From NCBI GenBank assembly GCA_973895155.1, contig OZ316891.1, positions 29,698,001-29,762,000 on the forward strand: DNA of 64,000 nt, read 5' to 3'. This document shows, piece after piece, positions 22,018-34,497 of this stretch. Position 1 is the stretch's first letter; each line of letters begins with the position of its first letter. The position numbers and the translations under genes were made by a program. The stretch comes from Marsupella aquatica (taxonomy: Eukaryota > Marchantiophyta). The notes under the pieces are model-generated. The model was not told where the DNA came from. It saw nothing but the letters and a program-made list of their open reading frames with translations, and searched no databases.

Positions 22018-22206
22018 AGAGGAATGTGGCAACAACTTAACGGTCGACTCCCAAAGCAAGCAAAGAGGAATGTGGGAACAACATTAAGGGATCCACTTGC
22101 AAATCAAAAGACATAACAAGCAATGTGGCAACAATCTTAAAGGTCCACTTGCAAAGCAATAGGCATATATTTCTCTTCAAAGAGGAGTGTGGCAACAACA
22201 TTAAGG
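22018..22206. repeat. Degenerate tandem repeat, four ~45-62-bp units
   Basis: Each unit contains GAGGAATGTGGCAACAAC (or a close variant) followed by TTAAGGGTCCACTTGCAAA-like sequence. Units start near 22018, 22064, 22118 and 22180. Confidence 0.7.
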
Positions 22207-24190
22207 GTAAAGACAAGGAAGGGCACAAATAACAAAACAAGCAATGATTGGGGCCCACTGGACGAGGTGACAGCTCAAATACAGGAAACTCTATTGTGAG
22301 CCCATGAAAACCCCACCCCATAAAGCGAGATTGTTTTTCCATTTTTTAAAAGGGTTCAGCCAAACAGCAAGTTGCGCAACTGGCTTGCAGGTGGGAAAAC
22401 CATGGGTAAAATGTTTTTTAATGTACTCCCTATACCATAGCAGCGCCTGCATGACACATGAAACCCGTTTGAGATGGTTCCAAATGGAATGTAGTGTCCC
22501 ACCAAATTTAAAACTGGGGCAAAAACGTTTGGTGGGAGATTGAACTAGATGCCTACCAGTTACTTGGGTTCCAAATGACCCAGTGATTACAGTTATACCT
22601 AAAGTGGCTGAAACCAGATTAGTCTACCAGCATTGCAATCCAAGTTCTGAGTGAGTTACAATTTGAAAATGTGTTAGGCTTCCCAGAGTTGCTTTCCCTG
22701 TGTCACCTCGAGTTCTAAACAGAACAAATTTAACTCTTGGGGATCGAGAATCACATACTTGAGCAGGAAAAACCTCACCTGGTATTTTCTAGGTTAAGGA
22801 ACTTCTTATTGTACTATAACTTCTTTTTAGCGTGTCATGGGAATGATTAGGTTGCCTCATCCTCTCCATTTATGCACAACTCTGTTTAGCTCTTGGGGGA
22901 TAGAGACTCTCTTCATCCAGCACGGCGAGAGGAAATAATTTACCTGGTATTTTCTGGGTTAAGCAACTTTAGGGAAAGAGGAAATAAATTCACCATATAT
23001 TTTCTGGGTCAAGCAACTCCTCGACAGATTGTACAATTACTCCGTTTTAGCTCTGATGGGAGTGATCCAATAAATGCCTATTATCATCTCCACTTATAGC
23101 ACAACCCTATTTTCTTGCCTTTAAAAACCCCAGTCCCAGGGTTTATGGAGCCAGCCGGGATAAGATAAAACCCTTCCCAGTACAGTTCCTTGACGGTTTT
23201 TTGCCCATGGACCTGTGAACCATGGTTCCGATAACCGTAACCAGGGCCACGAGTTCCACTGTAGCACAGCCTGAGCACACTGTTGAAGAACTCATGCTCT
23301 TGTAGCCGCAAAAGTCCTCAGCACCCTTCGAAAAGGAGGATAACGTCGGAATCGCCCCTCGAGATTTTGCAGATGACGAAGAAGAGATATGGAGGAGACA
23401 AGAAGTCGAGAAGAGAACACGAAGAAGGTGGGATGAAATGGATGGATAGAATCTAGCAAACACAAAGCAGTCGTCAATGATTTAGGGCGGTGCTCTGCTC
23501 CGCTCAACAATTCTTTCTACCCAATTCCTCTCGTCGCCCTTGCGCGCTGCGCTGCTCTGCCATCCAAGCGCGGGTAGGCAGCTTGGTTATGAACGATTTG
23601 AGCTATGGCGTGACCTACAACGAGAACCTTGGTGGAGCCGAAGCCGTGGGAGTTTAGTATGCGTCGTAGGCAAGGGTTTATGCGGGTATGGGGGCTGATG
23701 GTGCTGGTGCGCGCTAATGAATGAACTATGGGAGTAGCAGCAGTAGCTTCATGCTGCGCAATTCTGCACTACGAATTGTTCTCCCAGGCGGGGAGGAGCG
23801 AGTGACCCGGCTCTGTTCTAGGTGACGTTTGTTGCTACTTCTCACCCAAGCAGGCCCGAGAGGAAAGGAAGTCGAGCAACGGAATTTGGATTTGATTGCT
23901 TTCGAATAGATGGGGGCGAGTTTGTGCTGGAGATGACCTACAACAGGTTGAGTGATGATTGATTGATTTGGGAGGAGCTTTTGGAGGGAGAATTGCCACG
24001 GCCTCGAACTGGATAGGTAAGAGTGGCACGAGGACTTGGCCTGGGACTCTGGGACCGCCCCGTGAGTGATTGAATTGAGCGAACGAGCGAGGTAGATGTT
24101 GTTGGGAGGAGAGAGCGGGAGTTTTTCTAGTCGTGTGGGAAGGTGAACTCCTAGGTCCGGGGGTGACGCTGAACGCGCACTGTTGCTGTC

Positions 24191-26044
24191 ATGATTCTCG
24201 GGGCCGCAGCCGCTTCTGGCGAAATGTTGCGGCTTGTTGACTGCCTTGCTTCTGCACCGCTCGCTTCTTCGTCTGACGGGACCCCCTCGTCGTCTCGTGG
24301 AGGTCCCATTGCTGGTCGACCCTGCGGAGGAAGAGAAGAATTCGGATGGCGAAGGACGGCGGTCTCGGTTAAGCAGAAAAAGCAAATTTCGACCGTAGTC
24401 TTGCTGTCTACTTCTGCTGCTACCGCTGGTCGAGATAAGAGAGGAGTTGTGGTTAAGCCCCCGCATGCTGTGCAGGCGAATGTTGCAACGATTGTTACAG
24501 AGAGTAATGTGTGTACCGATGTGGCCATCGACGAGGCGTTGGCTCTTGCTAGAGCTGCAGCCAAAGCAGCCAGGGACGCTGCTAGGGATGCGGTCGCCTA
24601 TGCTGAAGCGCAGGCAATGGCTGACGATTCTGAGCAGGTATTTCCTTCGGAGCAAGATTTGCTACTCCTGGAAAGGGCCAGGCTGACCGAGATGGCAAGG
24701 TCCGGCGCTGTCCAAGTGACGAGCCCTGCTGATGCGGCAATTGGCGATAGGGATACAAATCAGTGGAAGGAATGGGAGTATTCCTCTTCTTCTGGAGTTG
24801 ATATGGACTCGTACGCAGTGGCAACTCTGGGTATAAGCTCCATCCAGCTTGAGCAAGGCCTTTGTGAGCTGCCAATGAGTGATCCGACTGCTACGGAAGA
24901 GGTCCAGGAGCAGCAGGACGCGAGTGGTGAGTCAAGGATACGGACGCGGGATGATATTACAGTGCGCTCAAGTCGAAGGCGAGAGCGCATTCTGAAGAGG
25001 GAACGAGCGTTGATGAGAGCGGACTTGACTGCAGCATCTCCACCAGCCGGACAGCTAGCTAAAGCCAAGAAGGCGCAGCCCACCTATGACTCTTCTGATA
25101 CCGTTCGCGGATACTTGCGAGATATCAGCAAAACGAAGCTCCTCACGGCAGCCGAGGAGATCGGACTAGCGGAAGGAATTCAGGACTTGCTGCGGATGGA
25201 GAGCGTGAAAGCCGATTTATTGGAGCAGATGGGCCGCGAGCCGTCGGTGGCGGAGTGGGCCGATGCTATAGGAACGGAGCACACGTCTTTAGAGTCGCGT
25301 ATAAAATCGGGGCAGGCTTGCAAGGACAAGATGGTGAATTCCAATCTTCGTCTCGTGGTGTCCATTGCGAAACGCTATCAGGGCAGGGGAATGACGATCC
25401 AAGATCTCATCCAGGAAGGTAGCATGGGATTGATTCGGGGAGCAGAGAAATTTGACCATACCAGAGGCTTCAAATTCTCCACTTACGCCCATTGGTGGAT
25501 TCGGCAGGCCATTACGAGGGCTATAGCAGATCAATCCCGAACCATTCGTCTCCCGGTCCACGTCTACGAATTGTTATCTCGTATCACGAAGGCCAAGAGC
25601 ATGCTCGCTTCGGAACATGGGCGGGTGCCGAGGGACGAAGAGATCGCTGAGCTAGTTGGCATGAGCATCGATAAGCTCAAGCTCGTAATCAAGGCTGCGA
25701 AGAACCCCAAGTCCTTGGAATTCCCCGTCGGAAAGAACAATGACACCATGCTAGGGGAGATAATTCCAGACAAGGATTTTGAGTCCCCTGAAGAGGCCAT
25801 CACCAAGCGATTGCTCAAGCAAGACTTGAACACTGCATTGAACACTCTCAATCCACGTGAGCGCGATGTGTTGAAGTTTCGCTACGGGCTGGTCGACGGT
25901 CGGATGCGGACCCTTGAAGAGATCGGCAATGTGTTTAGTGTGACGCGAGAACGCATTCGCCAGATTGAGGCGAGAGCTCTCCGGAAGCTCCGACAACCGA
26001 GCCGGAACACGGCATTGAGAGAATACCTGGATTTTCAAGTTTAG
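24191..26044 (+). CDS. SIG: Plastid RNA polymerase sigma-70 factor (SIG2/SIG6-like), intronless, 617 aa
   Basis: Nuclear sigma factors direct the plastid-encoded RNA polymerase to chloroplast promoters. The ATG at 24191 opens 617 codons to TAG. The N-terminal ~280 residues are Ser/Ala-rich with few acids at the extreme start, as expected for a plastid transit peptide, and contain the Ala-rich helix ALARAAAKAARDAARDAV also seen in plant SIG proteins. The conserved C-terminal half contains region 1.2 (DTVRGYLRDISKTKLLT), region 2 with core binding and -10 melting (NLRLVVSIAKRY, IQEGSMGLIRGAEKFD, GFKFSTYAHWWIRQAI), region 3 (GRVPRDEEIAEL), and region 4 with the -35-binding helix-turn-helix (LEEIGNVFSVTRERIRQIE). 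It ends in REYLDFQV. The region upstream to about 23470 is GC-rich and probably promoter/5' leader. Which SIG subgroup it belongs to is uncertain. A single exon of this size is unusual, as most plant SIG genes have introns. Confidence 0.92.
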   Translation: MILGAAAASGEMLRLVDCLASAPLASSSDGTPSSSRGGPIAGRPCGGREEFGWRRTAVSVKQKKQISTVVLLSTSAATAGRDKRGVVVKPPHAVQANVATIVTESNVCTDVAIDEALALARAAAKAARDAARDAVAYAEAQAMADDSEQVFPSEQDLLLLERARLTEMARSGAVQVTSPADAAIGDRDTNQWKEWEYSSSSGVDMDSYAVATLGISSIQLEQGLCELPMSDPTATEEVQEQQDASGESRIRTRDDITVRSSRRRERILKRERALMRADLTAASPPAGQLAKAKKAQPTYDSSDTVRGYLRDISKTKLLTAAEEIGLAEGIQDLLRMESVKADLLEQMGREPSVAEWADAIGTEHTSLESRIKSGQACKDKMVNSNLRLVVSIAKRYQGRGMTIQDLIQEGSMGLIRGAEKFDHTRGFKFSTYAHWWIRQAITRAIADQSRTIRLPVHVYELLSRITKAKSMLASEHGRVPRDEEIAELVGMSIDKLKLVIKAAKNPKSLEFPVGKNNDTMLGEIIPDKDFESPEEAITKRLLKQDLNTALNTLNPRERDVLKFRYGLVDGRMRTLEEIGNVFSVTRERIRQIEARALRKLRQPSRNTALREYLDFQV

Positions 26045-26410
26045 CACGTAGCCCTCACATACCTCAAAGAGTCCAGTTTTGTACTAATTCTTAGCTTTTG
26101 CCACTGCAATTAAGACGGGGAATGTGACGAGAGCCGCATTGATTCTGGCTTGCTCGGAGAGACTAGCTTTCCGACGTTGAATACTAGCATTGCAGTAGTG
26201 GGGCACCTCTCAATTCAGAGGTTTTAGGCTTCTTATGCTTCATCCCTACAGTAGTCGGTGAGCTCCTTCCACGTCACAGGTAGTAGCTTCCGGCGTCTCA
26301 AGGTTTATGATGAAACTCAGAGTCCGCATTTTGAGGTGCGGACATTTCTCCCGTTAGCGAAGAATCCTTCAACTCAGAGGTTTTAGCCCCCAAGCCCCCA
26401 ATGTTCAGCT

Positions 26411-27720
26411 AGTAGTGGATAATTTCTTCCAACGCGCAGGTTTTACATCCCATGTTTCAGCTGTAATGGACGTTGCCTCCAGCCCCACGATTCACAGCTC
26501 TTATGTGTCACCCGGAATGGATAATGTCTACAGAGCAAGTTTTTGGCCCCACGCATCTCCAGTACAGGGCAGAGGCTTTAGCCGCCATATCTCAAAAGCA
26601 ATAATGATTTCTCGGAGGAATTGCCATCGAATGCCAATGTGCGGATACATTACAAGTGTAAGATCTAGATGTCCATTTCAACCCTCTCACTTCTCTCGAA
26701 ATTTATACCCACTGATCTCAATTCCTTGGGCGCGCAGGATTCCCCCGTTTCTTTTTGAACAACTTGGGCTCCCTTTCTTGCACAATGCACTGTCTTTCTG
26801 AGATGCGCAGTTGAAACACATGTAGTCTTAAGCATTCTGGCTGTGTTAAATTATATGAAAGAGTTTATTTGTGCAATATGATCTTAGGAACTGATAGCTC
26901 CCTCAGCCTTAAACCCAAATCTTGTACCTGCGTTTTCACTTCAGTCCGTCGAAGCCTTTACCTGCAACTTTAAACTGATAGCTCTCTAAACCTTCAGCCT
27001 AAATCTTGTACCGAGTCTTCACTCACCTCTGCCGCAGCCTCCTGCAGTACGTCTTAACTCAAGGGAGAAGCAACAATTTAAATGCCAGAAATAAGGATTC
27101 TTGTTCATTGATTTTTGTAAGGTGGCTGGTGGAAAAATAGGCGTGATGAAGAGGAAATCGAAACGCTGCACAGGGAAGCCACAGGCTCAACTAAAGACGT
27201 GGACTTTAGTGCCTTGATTGTGTATGAGGATGAAATCTAAACTTGCAATGATAGAACACCGTGCATGACAGTATTTCAAATCCAAACTCATATAACTCGG
27301 AGTCCTCTAATCATCGAAATGTGTGTTCACTGTACAGTCCGCAAGTTATGGATAATTTCCTCCAACGCACAGGTTTTACCTCCCATGTTTCAGCTGTAAT
27401 GGACGTTGCCTCCAGCCACACGATTTACAGCTCTTATATTTCATCAGGAATGGATAATTTCTTTAGAGCAGGTTTTAGGCCCTACGAGTCTCCAGTAGTG
27501 GATAATGTTTACAGGGGCAGAGGCTTTTGCTTCCATCTCTCATAGGAAATAATTTTTTTTCGGAGGTACTGCCATCCAATGCTCATGTGCGGATACAGTA
27601 CAAGTTTCTAGATGTCCAATTTCAACCCTCTCACTTCTCTCGAAATTCTTCCGTTTACACCCGCTGATCTCGATTCCCTTGTCTTGGAACAACTTGAGCT
27701 CCCTTTCTTGCACAATTGCA
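26411..27720. repeat. Direct duplication of ~380 bp downstream of the sigma-factor gene
   Basis: 26411-26795 and 27346-27720 share long stretches (TGGATAATTTC..CCAACGC, TTTCAGCTGTAATGGACG, AACCCTCTCACTTCTCTCG, CTCCCTTTCTTGCACAAT) at high identity, offset about 935 bp. Neither copy has a conserved reading frame. The area 26045-28770 has no recognised gene. A short frame at 27118-27240 (containing WWKNRRDEEEIETLHREA) looks protein-like but has no visible upstream exons. Confidence 0.75.
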
Positions 27721-28769
27721 GTGTGTTGGAGTCCTCTGTTCATTGAAATGGGTGTTCACTGGTCTGTCCCTTTTCTCAGGCATGCCAACGCCAAAGTGAG
27801 TTTGATAAACGGCCTCACCATGGCGAGTAGCAAGAGTCTTATGCAAGGCTAGAACATGGATCCCCCAAAGCTATGGAGAAACCGTTCAATGAACAGAAAG
27901 AACGTTACTAAATTTCAAGTCAGACCTTGAATTATCACCAGCGGCTCAACTTGTAATGCGGGGAACGAAACGTCAGCTTCTGTTGCAAATAATCAGGTTG
28001 CCATCAAACAGTCATGTTCCTCCTCCAAACGATTCCAACTTGTTTAAAACGAGAGGGCCAGATTCGACCTGAACGGTTCCTTTGAGGACCTCGTGAGACT
28101 ACTACCACAAGAAAGACAGGACAGAATTCTCAGCAAACTTAATCTGCCATTTTTTATCAACACTCATCACTCCGACAAAAGCCATGACTGTTGTGCATAA
28201 CTGGCTGAACATCGACGGAATTGCGAATCCCGCTATTACATAATCTTTCATGAATTGACCTCATGCGAGGCTCCACTCTCCCTCATCTCAATGATACTAG
28301 CGACTTCCCGCCGTGTCCTGTCGCCTCTCCCCGCTTCTCTAGACATCCATGAATTTCATACCCCATGAGGTTTACCTGTCTCTCAAATTAGCAGATTAGA
28401 TGTTCTGACCGATGGATAGATCAATTCAGTCCCAATTGCCTAATAGTCCTGTATAAAAGAAATTCACAGCAGCCGATAAATTGTACTAGAGCCTCACCCT
28501 GCACCATAGAGTCCTTGCAGCCAAGGAGTTGAACATAATTCATTCCATTTTTCCCTCATGTAGCCCTTTACTAGGGCGGCAACAACAAGAACACAAAACA
28601 GAGGGAGTCGAAAAACTATCAGGTCCAGAAACTCCATACGAGCCGGGGCCTACTTCTGTAAAGTATGGATCATAGAGTCTAAACATCTCCAACACCATGT
28701 TAGGAGTAACAATGTACAGCGCTCTAAAATCTTACACATAAATGTATGGACTTCGTGGATTAAATCCCG

Positions 28770-30225
28770 TAAGAAGCATTCTTGTTTGTCCTCTTTGAAC
28801 CGTCCTTCTCTTTCAAGCCATCCACCTCTTACGCTGCTTCCATCTAGTTCCCAGAAGGTATTCCATCAGCAATCTCTCAGACGAAGTATTAACCTCGGGT
28901 CATCTGGTTTCCGTCGCCCTGCAATGATTGCAAAGAACATACGTCAAAAAGTACAGATTGCGCAAACTTTCCATCAAAGAAGTAAGTCTGTCGATTTCTT
29001 CATCTGACTGCACATTTTAGGACGCTTACAATTAGAGAGGAATTATAGAGAAATGATGACGAGATAAATCAACAGGGAGTAGACTAAGATAAGAGGTAGG
29101 ATGTGAGACGCGAGCAGCTAGACAAGATAGTCGTTACAAGTGATGTACTCGGAAATAAGTGATCAGCAAGGAATCAGTTTCAGTCTTGAATTGGAAGGAG
29201 CATCTCTGCCATGGCACCTGTGTCCGTGCCAATCAATATTTCCGATTGCATCAAATTCTCCAGGCTGACCACGTATTCCAAGACAATTTCTAGCCTCAAT
29301 TTCCGGAAGAAGGTTTTCCGGATCTGAAAAGCCAACCTTGGAGTTGGGTAATATGCTCTTGAACCCAATCCCTCCCTCCTGCCGCAATTATCATGCATAT
29401 TGACTTTAGCCCTCAAAAACAAAACGATCAAGCCAAAGAATTCTTCGCTACTCGAATCCTCCATAACGGGGATTCCTTTTGTTAAATTTTTTTAACAAGA
29501 AGACTTTAGTTAGGGACCCCACTAGAGGTCACTTATTCCTGGCACTTTAGTTACGGTTTAACAAGAAGACTTTAGTTAGGGACCCCACTAGAGGTCACTT
29601 ATTCCTGGCACTTTAAGTTACGTACCCCACTAGAGATCACTTCCAAAATTCCAAATTCCTGGCACCAGAGTGTGCCACGTAAATAACAACCTCAACAATC
29701 CAAATTCCTGGCACCAGAGTGTGCCACGTAAATAACAACCTCAACAAACATCAAACTTATAGTTTTCATTCGTGTTTGTATCAATTTGAGTGTAAATTTT
29801 GGGACGCCATGCCATAAAAAGAAAAGTAAAAAATTGGAAATGCAAAGAGCAAGACAATTACTATCACTCTGTAACCGTTTTAGTTACATTTCCAATTTTA
29901 AAACTTAAATTCAAAGATTTATAAAAAATATATTTCATATAATAAATAATTACTAATAATTAACTTGATAACTTTGTTGTTCAAGGGTAATTGACATCTG
30001 GAGTAAGATTTTTAACCCTTTGCAATTAAGGTAAACTGTTAGCCATGGTCCGAACTTGAACACTCAATAACGAACTGATACAATTTTTTTGAATATACAT
30101 TCATTTAATTACAAATGGACTTGTCACAAATTGAATTCTGACTCTTTTAGCTTGAGAATTTGGTAGCATGTAGCAAAGAAGACTGATCAATTAGCCAAGG
30201 GGTCCACCAACTAATTGTAACTTTT
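28770..30225. repeat. Segmental duplication, copy A (partner 49930-51500)
   Basis: Blocks here recur in the second copy: CTTACGCTGCTTCCATCTA...GGTATTCCATCAGCAATCTC; AGAGAGGAATTATAGAGAAATGATG; a minus-strand protein-like block ending near 29160 (IDWHGH..., LKLIPC); and an AT-rich block around GGGACGCCATGC and CAATTTTAAAA...ATTCAAAGATTT. Block order differs between the two copies: the protein-like block is internal here but last in copy B. Inside are two local tandem repeats, a 66-bp unit at 29491-29556/29557-29622 and a 49-bp unit at 29651-29699/29700-29747. Confidence 0.7.
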
Positions 30226-30738
30226 AATATAAGATTCCTATGTACATCATAGTGGTACAGGCTAGGTATGGTACATCTTCATGGGCCCCGGTAACTGCAC
30301 ATCAAAAATGGTGTGCCATAACTGCACATATCACTCCATACCATGATAAATCATCTGGTTATTTTATATAAGTCACTCTCTATTTTCTTTGAGTCAATGA
30401 GTGCACACCATATATTATCACATTCAAATGTTGTCAATGGGTGCACCATATATATTACCACATTTTCATTTGTGATTAATTTATTCCAACATACCGACTC
30501 CTTTGGGCCACACTTGAAGAGAGATTCCTAATCTTTGGTTCTTACCATGTTGGAATTTTCCACTATATGGACTAGCTAGGAATGTCTATGTACATGTGTA
30601 TGGAGTACAGTTCACGTAGAATATTGCTGTGTTCATAGTAGTTGAAAGATCTTAGAGTCCTTTGGTATTCCTTTACCCATACTAATTATGGTATATCTTA
30701 CCTTTGCGTGTTACTCCTCTATCCATAGTAGCCAAAGG

Positions 30739-30880
30739 GTTTCTTAAGTTACTTTGGTAAATGTTAGAGAAGTTGAAAAGTTGTGTGTTTCTTATGTTAC
30801 CCTGGTAAATCTTAGAGTAGTTGAGAGTTTTGTGTGTTTCTTATGTTACCTTGGTAAATCTTAGGGTAGCTTCAAGAAAA
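30739..30880. repeat. ~48-bp tandem repeat, three copies
   Basis: Units starting near 30739, 30787 and 30836 share GTTTCTTATGTTACC, TGGTAAATCTTAGAG and AGTTGAGAG-like sequence. The surrounding 30225-32560 is AT-rich with no recognisable gene. Parts of 31200-32000 resemble 40170-41060, suggesting that upstream sequence was copied together with the NB-ARC genes. Confidence 0.75.
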
Positions 30881-32559
30881 GTTTCTTTCTACTCATCATT
30901 ATTTCAAAAATGTGTAAATTAAATAGAAAAAATTGACACAGATTACCTAAAAACACTGATATATCAATCACAATTCATCCAAATATTATTTTCTGAAAAA
31001 CTTTCTTTGTTTACTTAAAATGTTACTTTTCAGTTTTATCATTCCATTCATTCAAAAATGTATTTTATTTTGTTCAATTTTAGGCCCCTAAATGTTCACT
31101 TTTTAATCTCTAAATGTACATTTTTAACACTAAATTGTACATTATAGTACAATACTCTACACCTAGATAGTGAATTGTAAGCTTGAGGGTGCCAAAAGTA
31201 TCCATCTTTACTAGAAGGAGTTTAGTCCTAGTTCATTTACAAAAGATGAACATGGTGGTATATGTAATGGCCATATAGCATACTCATCTTGGAACATGAA
31301 AGTTATTTTGTTCTCTAGCAAAAAGTTTAAGTTTTTTAGTGAAATACAGGTGATCTAATTTTTTGTGGCAAATATAAATAGGACATTGATTAGGAAGCGT
31401 GATATTGAAAAGTTGTGCACATAAGGTACAAGAATAAAAGTACACATGTAAAGAAAAGTAATCATGAACAGGAAAAATTTAAGTCTATGGTATTGGGTTC
31501 TGCACATACTATACCAGTAAAGATAGTTACTTATGTACTTATCTTAGGTAATGACACTCAAATGAATTAAAACCATAAATTTAGGACACAAAACCATGAG
31601 TAGAACTTAAAGACATGAGGAGTGCACTTTAATTAGATCATTTCTTCTTCACTAAGGGCTAGAACTTCTGTGAGCTTTGTTAAAGGGTGGATGATCAAAA
31701 GTATAGCAAAGATTGAAAAATTTAGAGAGGTGCCAGATTAAATTCAAAATCTAAAGTATACAAGAGATGCACCTTGGTAAGACACATTGAATTAAAATAC
31801 ACAAGAAAAGAAGTTTGAATAAGACAAATTACTGGAAGATGGATTCACCATATAGCAGTTTCATTTTGAGAGGGCCATATATGACTTTTGTTTCTTGCCA
31901 AATTGTACACTTTGTGAAATACAAAAATACACTTTATATTGCCCAAATGCTCATAAATTGAATAATAATACATTTTTAATGAATAAGTTGATTTTTGCAT
32001 TGTTTTTATAGTTAAATGTTCTAACTATTTTTCTTTGCCTGCCTCAAACATGAATAGTCAAATTTGGTTCTTCTTGCATACCTAACAAAAAATCTTGCAT
32101 ACCTAACAAATTTTTTGGTGACAACTCATGTTGATGTGGCTACAGGTATATGCTGATGAGACCCTTGCCAAAACAAATTTAGGTGACACCAGGTCCAAAC
32201 AATAGGGAATCAAATGGGATATTAAACCAAAAAAAATGGCAGACAACTATAATACACGAGGACCAACGAGGATCCTCCCTCCATGATCTATACAAGTAAG
32301 TACAGATTCTACTTACTCAAGAGAGTGATACGGCATAGTTTGGTGCAATAGGAGGTAAATTGCAGACACACTCTTTCAGTAAATAGAGGACTATTGTACA
32401 TCAAATAAAAATCTATTATGGCTATATTTAGCAAGATTTTTTACATTCATTGTTTGTGTCATTTTTGGTGCAAAAAAACAAAAACAATAAGACCCAAAGT
32501 GGACATAGTAAAGATCATGATACCTGCTTTGATGGCAAGGCGTCAGGCAAGCTAAGGGC

Positions 32560-33020
32560 GCACTTTTACTTGTGACATCTTTTTTGATTTCAGGATATCT
32601 TTCGCATAATGACATGGCATCACATCTTTTTACTTGACATGTCTTTCTACTTGACAACATCTTCACATTAAAACATCTTTGATGAAACAACTTCTTTCTT
32701 CTTAACAAGATCTCTTTGTAACTTGACCACATCTTTTAATTTGAGGATGTCTTTTCACATAATAACATCTTTGGTAAAACAACTTCTTCTTAATTTCTTA
32801 ACCACATCTTTTTACTTACAACATCTTTCACACAATGTCATCTTTGGAAAATGAATTCTTTTTCTTAATGATTTTTTTTTATTTCATGACATGTTTCACA
32901 TAATGACATCTTGGGTGACACAACATTTTTTTACTTCACAACATTTTTCACATAATGACATCTTGGTCGATAGAACATCTTTTTTCTTAATGACATCTAT
33001 CTATGTGTTGCACAAAAGAT
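32560..33020. repeat. Degenerate AT-rich tandem array (ACATCTTT / CACATAATGACATC units)
   Basis: Units of roughly 60-100 bp alternate ACATCTTTT, TTACTTGACA and TTTCACATAATGACATCTT over about 460 bp. Minus-strand frames across it are low-complexity by-products. Confidence 0.7.
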
Positions 33021-33429
33021 GTCCTTAAGAAAGAAAATGAGAAAGAAATTATAGTGAATGAGAAGGAAACTATACTTAGGTCTGTGGCATCATTCTCCTG
33101 ATTTGAGTTATCCTAGACACTACTTTTATTTCCTAATTTTAGGGTTTTTTATTGTCATTACCTAAGGCAAGTGAGGATCTTTTGTACGCATTTTTTGTTT
33201 TTGGCTTTATCCAACATAGGATAGATGACCAACTCCAGAGCTTGCACCTCTATAGGGTAGCTAGCTCACAAGGGGTATTTCTCTTGTATTTTATCCCTGT
33301 CAATCTTATCAAACAGTGTACAATAGCCATCTATAGCCATCAACACAAGTTCCAGGAACTTGCCCAGGGAACTTGCTATATAGCCAGTCAATTCAAACCT
33401 GGCATTCGTCACTTTGCCCAGCATGTGTG

Positions 33430-33709
33430 TAATCCCCATGGTGCAGTGTCCTTGTCTATAATTCTATGAATAAATCAACTGTGAACAGTGTTCCCCCTTA
33501 CAGCGGGTCGTTGCTGGAGAGACAAATCCGCTGAATTGGGTCAACATGATACCGTCATCGACCCTTGGACACTAATCCCCATGGTGCAGTGTCCGTGTCT
33601 ATGAATAAAGCAACTGTGAACAGTGTTCCCCCTTACAGCTGGTCGTTGCTGGAGAGACATCCGCTTAATTGGGTCAACATGATACCGTCATCGACCCTTG
33701 GAGTCTTGG
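33430..33709. repeat. 143-bp tandem duplication upstream of the first NB-ARC gene
   Basis: Copies at 33430-33572 and 33573-33709 share TAATCCCCATGGTGCAGTG, CAACTGTGAACAGTGTTCCC, GTCGTTGCTGGAGAGACA and GTCAACATGATACCGTCATC. The last motif also occurs in the arms of the inverted-repeat element at 41134-42444. Confidence 0.85.
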
Positions 33710-34497
33710 ACACTAAAATATTCTCCAGTATGTAACTCCTTTCGCAGTAATGTCTAGCGTGTTCCAAAATCGTGTTCAATCTGTGGACTTATTCAATTCA
33801 TCCATTTGACAAAATCTACTATGGCAACTCATGAGTCATGGTGGTGGTCAGGAAAATAGAAATAAAAACTCGCAATGATCTCCTGTAAGCAAAGGCTAGC
33901 GGCCCCACTTCAACGTCTCGGCGCAATGGCCACAAAGCCCAGATGCAGGAGCTACGTTCGACACGCATATTCCCCTTCAAATACTATATTTACGTTGCGA
34001 AGGTGAGGATAGATAACCATAATTTAGCGAAGCCTTGTTTGTGACAGGGAGAGGAGCTGGAGGTCATCTAGTCGGATTCAGCAGAAACACAGATCTTCAT
34101 TCGAGGCACCATTTCACGTTTACAGTTCGTCCCTGGTCGAAGTTGGCAGGTCCATTGATGCATTTTAGCCTTGCATGACCTGAAAATATGATCAGATGTA
34201 CTCGAATGTTTCCCGTCGATCCGGCCTTCTGCTACTAAAGTTCTTGACAATCATCTGTCCGTCCTCTGCCGGTCCAATTCTGGTCCAATTCAGCTTTGCA
34301 GCAGGTTGCTTCTATTTAGCATGATCTAGGATTGTGTTAACATCTCCATTGCATTAAAAGCTGTCACGGTACTATTGTCAAAAGACAATGATCGGGATTT
34401 TCAACCCACGCTACTAACGGTTTGCTTTTCTTCTGAATCGGGGTCGAGCTTCACCCCGGTTCCCGTACAGCAGCGCTCGCTGTTTTGTATCAACCAG

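Larger units (their letters stand above)
18841..23130. other. Intergenic, repeat-derived; no gene recognised
   Basis: The stretch is AT-rich and has only short ORFs. Diverged direct repeats occur at about 19090-19280 and 19290-19480 (shared ACCTTGCCA, GAGTTGGAGGCC, AGGGATTA). Around 22730-23090 a ~27-nt block like ACCTGGTATTTTCTGGGTTA recurs three times. A 126-codon frame at 21335-21715 has no recognisable domain. Confidence 0.6.

Noticed and set aside
22018-22206. Regularly repeated units resembling a CRISPR array
   Set aside because: Repeats are degenerate, unit length varies, and the window is plant nuclear DNA; it is a tandem repeat.
23143-23463. Minus-strand frame upstream of the sigma factor (contains VCSGCATVELVALVTVIG)
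   Set aside because: Has an organelle-protein flavour, but the start is not ATG, overlapping frames look equally plausible, and I could not match it to a family.
27118-27240. Short protein-like frame (WWKNRRDEEEIETLHREA)
   Set aside because: Could be a last exon, but no upstream exons were found and it lies between two non-coding duplicated blocks.
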